Below, piece after piece: positions 21,272 to 23,163 of a stretch of 23,163 nt of DNA; position 1 is the first letter of the stretch, and every line of letters starts with the position of its first letter. The position numbers and the translations under genes are program-made. Location: the NCBI GenBank assembly GCA_934292725.1, contig CAKQXY010000052.1:1-23163 (forward strand), read 5' to 3'. The notes under the pieces were generated by a model. It was given only the letters and a program-made list of their open reading frames with translations, did no database searches and was not told where the DNA came from. The stretch is from an uncultured Lachnospiraceae bacterium. GTDB lineage: Bacteria > Bacillota > Clostridia > Lachnospirales > Lachnospiraceae.

Positions 21272-22144
21272 ATGAATATTAAAACTACCATGAGATTAGT
21301 TATTCCAGAGTGGCATGGCGGAGTAAATCCCAATTATGTATTAGGCTCTGAATTTTTGTCACATATTGTTCCTCAAAGCGATACTGATAAGACGGTTTAT
21401 ATTCCTGTTGATACTAATTTTGATGAAAAGTTAAACCGTATAGACGGTATAGATGGTGGGGATTTATTACTGAAGCAAATGAGCGCAACCAAAAAGGCAT
21501 TAGACAAGGAACAACCAGATAAAGTAATTGTTTTTGGTGGGGATTGTTCTGTTACACAAGTGCCTTTTGATTATTTGCATGGTAAGTATGGCACAAGTCT
21601 TGGAATTATATGGCTTGACGCACACCCGGATATTTCAAATACTACACAGTCCACACATCTCCATGAAATGGTATTAGCAAACCTACTCGACCAAAATCCT
21701 ACATCAAGCATAACAAGGGTTCATCATCCTTTTACTGCCGATAAAGTGATTTTAGCCGGACTAATTGAAGAACGGTTAAGGGAAATGGACAGGGCTTGCA
21801 AGGAATTAGATATAACCATCATTTCTCCCGAAGAATTGCAAAAAAGCAATCAAAAACTTATACAATGGATTAAAGATAACCATTTAGAGCAAATTGCAAT
21901 TCATTGGGATTTAGATGTACTATCACCCGTTGATTTTCGTTCAATCTATCCCGCAGAACCTTACGCAGACGCAAATGTATTTCCCGCAGCCGTTGGTCGT
22001 ATGACACTTAAAGAAGTAGGAAAACTTTTTAGTGAAGTATCGTCCATTACCGAAATAGTTGGATTGAGCATTACAGAGCATTTGCCTTGGGACGCTATCA
22101 ATTTCCGAAAAACTCTTGCAGCTATTTCAATATTTAATTGTTAG
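21272..22144 (+). CDS. Arginase/agmatinase-fold protein with altered metal ligands
   Basis: Ureohydrolase-fold protein of 290 aa. Three arginase landmarks are present: FGGDCSVTQ (88-96) in place of GGDHS, LDAHPD (115-120) matching DAHxD, and HWDLDVLSP (211-219) in place of DxDxxDP. Thus Cys92 replaces the first metal-ligand histidine, while Asp116, His118, Asp120, Asp213 and Asp215 are kept. Ser218 replaces the usual second-shell Asp. The fold is likely intact, but the canonical di-manganese site is modified, so hydrolysis of arginine or agmatine should not be assumed. A different guanidino/amidino substrate or a mononuclear site is possible. GGGGGAG precedes the ATG closely. It sits inside the redox operon, with no arginine or polyamine genes nearby. 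Confidence 0.82.
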   Translation: MNIKTTMRLVIPEWHGGVNPNYVLGSEFLSHIVPQSDTDKTVYIPVDTNFDEKLNRIDGIDGGDLLLKQMSATKKALDKEQPDKVIVFGGDCSVTQVPFDYLHGKYGTSLGIIWLDAHPDISNTTQSTHLHEMVLANLLDQNPTSSITRVHHPFTADKVILAGLIEERLREMDRACKELDITIISPEELQKSNQKLIQWIKDNHLEQIAIHWDLDVLSPVDFRSIYPAEPYADANVFPAAVGRMTLKEVGKLFSEVSSITEIVGLSITEHLPWDAINFRKTLAAISIFNC

Positions 22145-22152
22145 GAGCGTGT

Positions 22153-22722
22153 ATGATGAAAATTACCGTTATATGGTCAAGTCCTAATACAGATGGTTTA
22201 ACTGCTACCGCAAAAAACTCTTTTATCAAAGGCATTAAAAGAACAGGAGCAATCGTCAACGAAATTCATTTGAATACACAGCATATTGAACATTGTCGTG
22301 CTTGTGGAAATGGTTGGGGACTTTGCCGTTCCAAGGGCAACTGTATTATAAAAGATGATTTTTCCGGTATCTATCAAAAAATGGTAGATGCTGATGGGAT
22401 TGTCTTTATTTCAGCCGTTTATTGGCATGACTTAACCGAATGTATGAAAGCATTTGTTGATCGGCTCCGTAGATGTGAAACCGGCCATAATAGTTTTTTG
22501 ATAGGAAAGCGTTGTTTTTTAATCGCTTGTGCTGGAGGAACAGGATTAGGTGCCATTGAATGTTTGCACAACATGGAAGAAAGTATAAAGCACATGGGTA
22601 TGAGAGCCTATGACAGAATACCTGTTATCCGTTTTAATTCTGATTACATACTTCCTGCATTGGAACAAGCAGGAGAATTGTATAGCAAAAGAATTAAAGA
22701 TGGTTTTGATATGCAATATTAA
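22153..22722 (+). CDS. Flavodoxin-like NADPH-dependent oxidoreductase
   Basis: Second flavodoxin-fold protein of the operon, 189 aa. KITVIWSSPNTDGLTA (3-18) forms the FMN phosphate loop, and DADGIVFISAVYWHDLTECMKAFVDRLRR is the family's second signature. Four cysteines occur in HCRACGNGWGLCRSKGNC at 48, 51, 58 and 64. The spacing CxxCx6Cx5C is looser than that of true iron-sulfur flavoproteins, so cluster binding is uncertain. The frame opens with TTG at 22138, but AGGAG lies 5 nt before ATG 22153 and that start is chosen. It follows the arginase-like gene by 8 nt. Probably an FMN-dependent reductase working with the nitroreductase or Fe-S flavoprotein; substrate unknown. Confidence 0.83.
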   Translation: MMKITVIWSSPNTDGLTATAKNSFIKGIKRTGAIVNEIHLNTQHIEHCRACGNGWGLCRSKGNCIIKDDFSGIYQKMVDADGIVFISAVYWHDLTECMKAFVDRLRRCETGHNSFLIGKRCFLIACAGGTGLGAIECLHNMEESIKHMGMRAYDRIPVIRFNSDYILPALEQAGELYSKRIKDGFDMQY

Positions 22723-22742
22723 GAGAAAGGGAGAATAGCCGA

Positions 22743-22925
22743 TTGTCCCAGTGGATATACTGCCCTATTTGTAGCAATAAAACCAGATTGAAAATCAGAG
22801 AAGATACGGAATTAAAAAATTTTCCGCTATTTTCTCTTAAGTGCAAACAAGAAACCTTAATTGATGTAAAACAACTGAATACTACAGTTATCAAAGAGCC
22901 AGACGCACAGACGCAGAGCCAATAA
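22743..22925 (+). CDS. Cysteine-rich KTR domain protein
   Basis: Small protein of 60 aa with CPICSNKTRLKIREDTELKNFPL, the signature of the cysteine-rich KTR family common on conjugative transposons and integrative elements of gut Firmicutes. The family normally has two CxxC knuckles. Here the first (CPIC, 7-10) is intact, but the second reads SLKC in place of CPKC, so one putative zinc ligand is missing. The C-terminal TQSQ tail fits the usual ending. The start is TTG 22743 with GGGAG 9 nt upstream, which fits the non-ATG starts usual in this family. It closes the operon and precedes a strong terminator. Its presence is the best sign that the preceding genes travelled on a conjugative element. 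Confidence 0.85.
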   Translation: MSQWIYCPICSNKTRLKIREDTELKNFPLFSLKCKQETLIDVKQLNTTVIKEPDAQTQSQ

Positions 22926-22963
22926 CACGCAGATCAAAATGCGGTTATCGGCTCTTTCTTTTT
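22916..22963 (+). terminator. Terminator of the redox operon
   Basis: GAGCC, ATAAC and CGCA (22916-22930) pair with TGCG, GTTAT and CGGCTC (22940-22954) around an 8-nt loop, with two single-base bulges. TTTCTTTTT follows. The stop codon of the KTR gene is within the 5' arm. Confidence 0.88.
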
Positions 22964-23017
22964 GACAACTGCTTGCGCTGTACATTGGGGTCAGGCACTC
23001 GAACAATCTTGTCGCCG

Positions 23018-23163
23018 TGGGGTGCGGACAATTTTTGGACCTAATGTCGAAAGATGTTAGGAGGAAGAAATGAACAGGTATAGCACCGAAGAAAAACAAC
23101 AGGCAATCGATTTGTATTTCAAAAATGGTTGCAATATGAAGAAAACTGTGAGAGAATTAGGTT
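23018..23163 (+). mobile_element. Left end of an IS3-type insertion sequence (truncated by the window)
   Basis: A start codon at 23070 opens a transposase OrfA-like frame. Sequence before it carries a TGGGGTGCGGACA word (from 23018) that is a plausible terminal inverted repeat. The exact boundary cannot be fixed because the right end is outside the window. Confidence 0.5.
23070..23163 (+). CDS. IS3-family transposase OrfA, 5' part only
   Basis: ATG 23070 is preceded by TTAGGAGGAAGAA and opens a frame that reads on to the window edge (31 codons visible). The peptide MNRYSTEEKQQAIDLYFKN, with KKTVRELG further on, is the typical start of IS3-family OrfA. There the YSxEEKxxAIxLY segment begins the helix-turn-helix that recognises the IS ends. 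OrfA is normally joined to the DDE integrase OrfB by a programmed frameshift; OrfB would lie to the right, outside the window. Partial by window truncation, not by mutation. Confidence 0.82.
   Translation, partial: MNRYSTEEKQQAIDLYFKNGCNMKKTVRELG

Noticed and set aside
1..23163. CRISPR arrays, tRNA or rRNA genes
   Set aside because: No regularly spaced direct repeats and no cloverleaf or rRNA-like sequence were seen on either strand.

Overview
The window looks like a chromosomal segment of a spore-forming, gut-type Lachnospiraceae or other clostridial bacterium (inference from gene content). The backbone is the conserved Firmicute block spoVT - hup - rqcP - yabP - yabQ - divIC - spoIIE - tilS - hpt - ftsH, all on the minus strand from about 17.5 kb down to 9.2 kb. 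Shine-Dalgarno sites are strong and A/G-rich, and several genes use TTG or GTG starts. The usual mazG neighbour is not present here.

Layout, left to right. 1-2.5 kb (minus): a DEDDh exonuclease-like protein and a large zinc-ribbon protein of unknown function. 2.6-4.4 kb (plus): a beta-lactamase-fold serine hydrolase translationally coupled to a polytopic membrane protein. 4.5-7.0 kb (minus): an OmpR-type response regulator without an adjacent kinase, preceded by an operon of three prepilin-like proteins. 7.1-9.1 kb (minus): a GH13 alpha-glucan hydrolase lying only 30 bp after ftsH. 9.2-16.6 kb (minus): the housekeeping and sporulation block. Three developmental-type promoters can be proposed: a sigma-E-like site before yabP, a Spo0A-box promoter before spoIIE, and a weaker sigma-G-like site before spoVT. 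Between spoVT and hup is a roughly 215-nt gene-free stretch that folds into one long, nearly continuous helix. It is probably a structured noncoding RNA and is the most interesting element in the backbone.

From about 17.7 kb rightwards the window becomes accessory. A two-gene DUF3990-like ADP-ribosyltransferase-fold / XRE cassette (a toxin-antitoxin-like pair) has tandem palindromes in its promoter. A 231-bp repeat with long terminal inverted repeats then fills the intergenic space before an HxlR regulator. Divergent from hxlR is a tightly packed plus-strand operon: nitroreductase, Fe-S flavoprotein, TIGR04076-type small protein, arginase-fold protein with altered metal ligands, a second flavodoxin-like protein, and a cysteine-rich KTR protein typical of conjugative elements. 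It ends at a strong terminator. The right edge enters an IS3-type insertion sequence. Together these suggest a horizontally acquired redox/stress module next to a sporulation locus.

Limits: everything here was read by eye. Family names rest on recognised motifs, promoter and fold proposals are pattern matches, and no database search was run.
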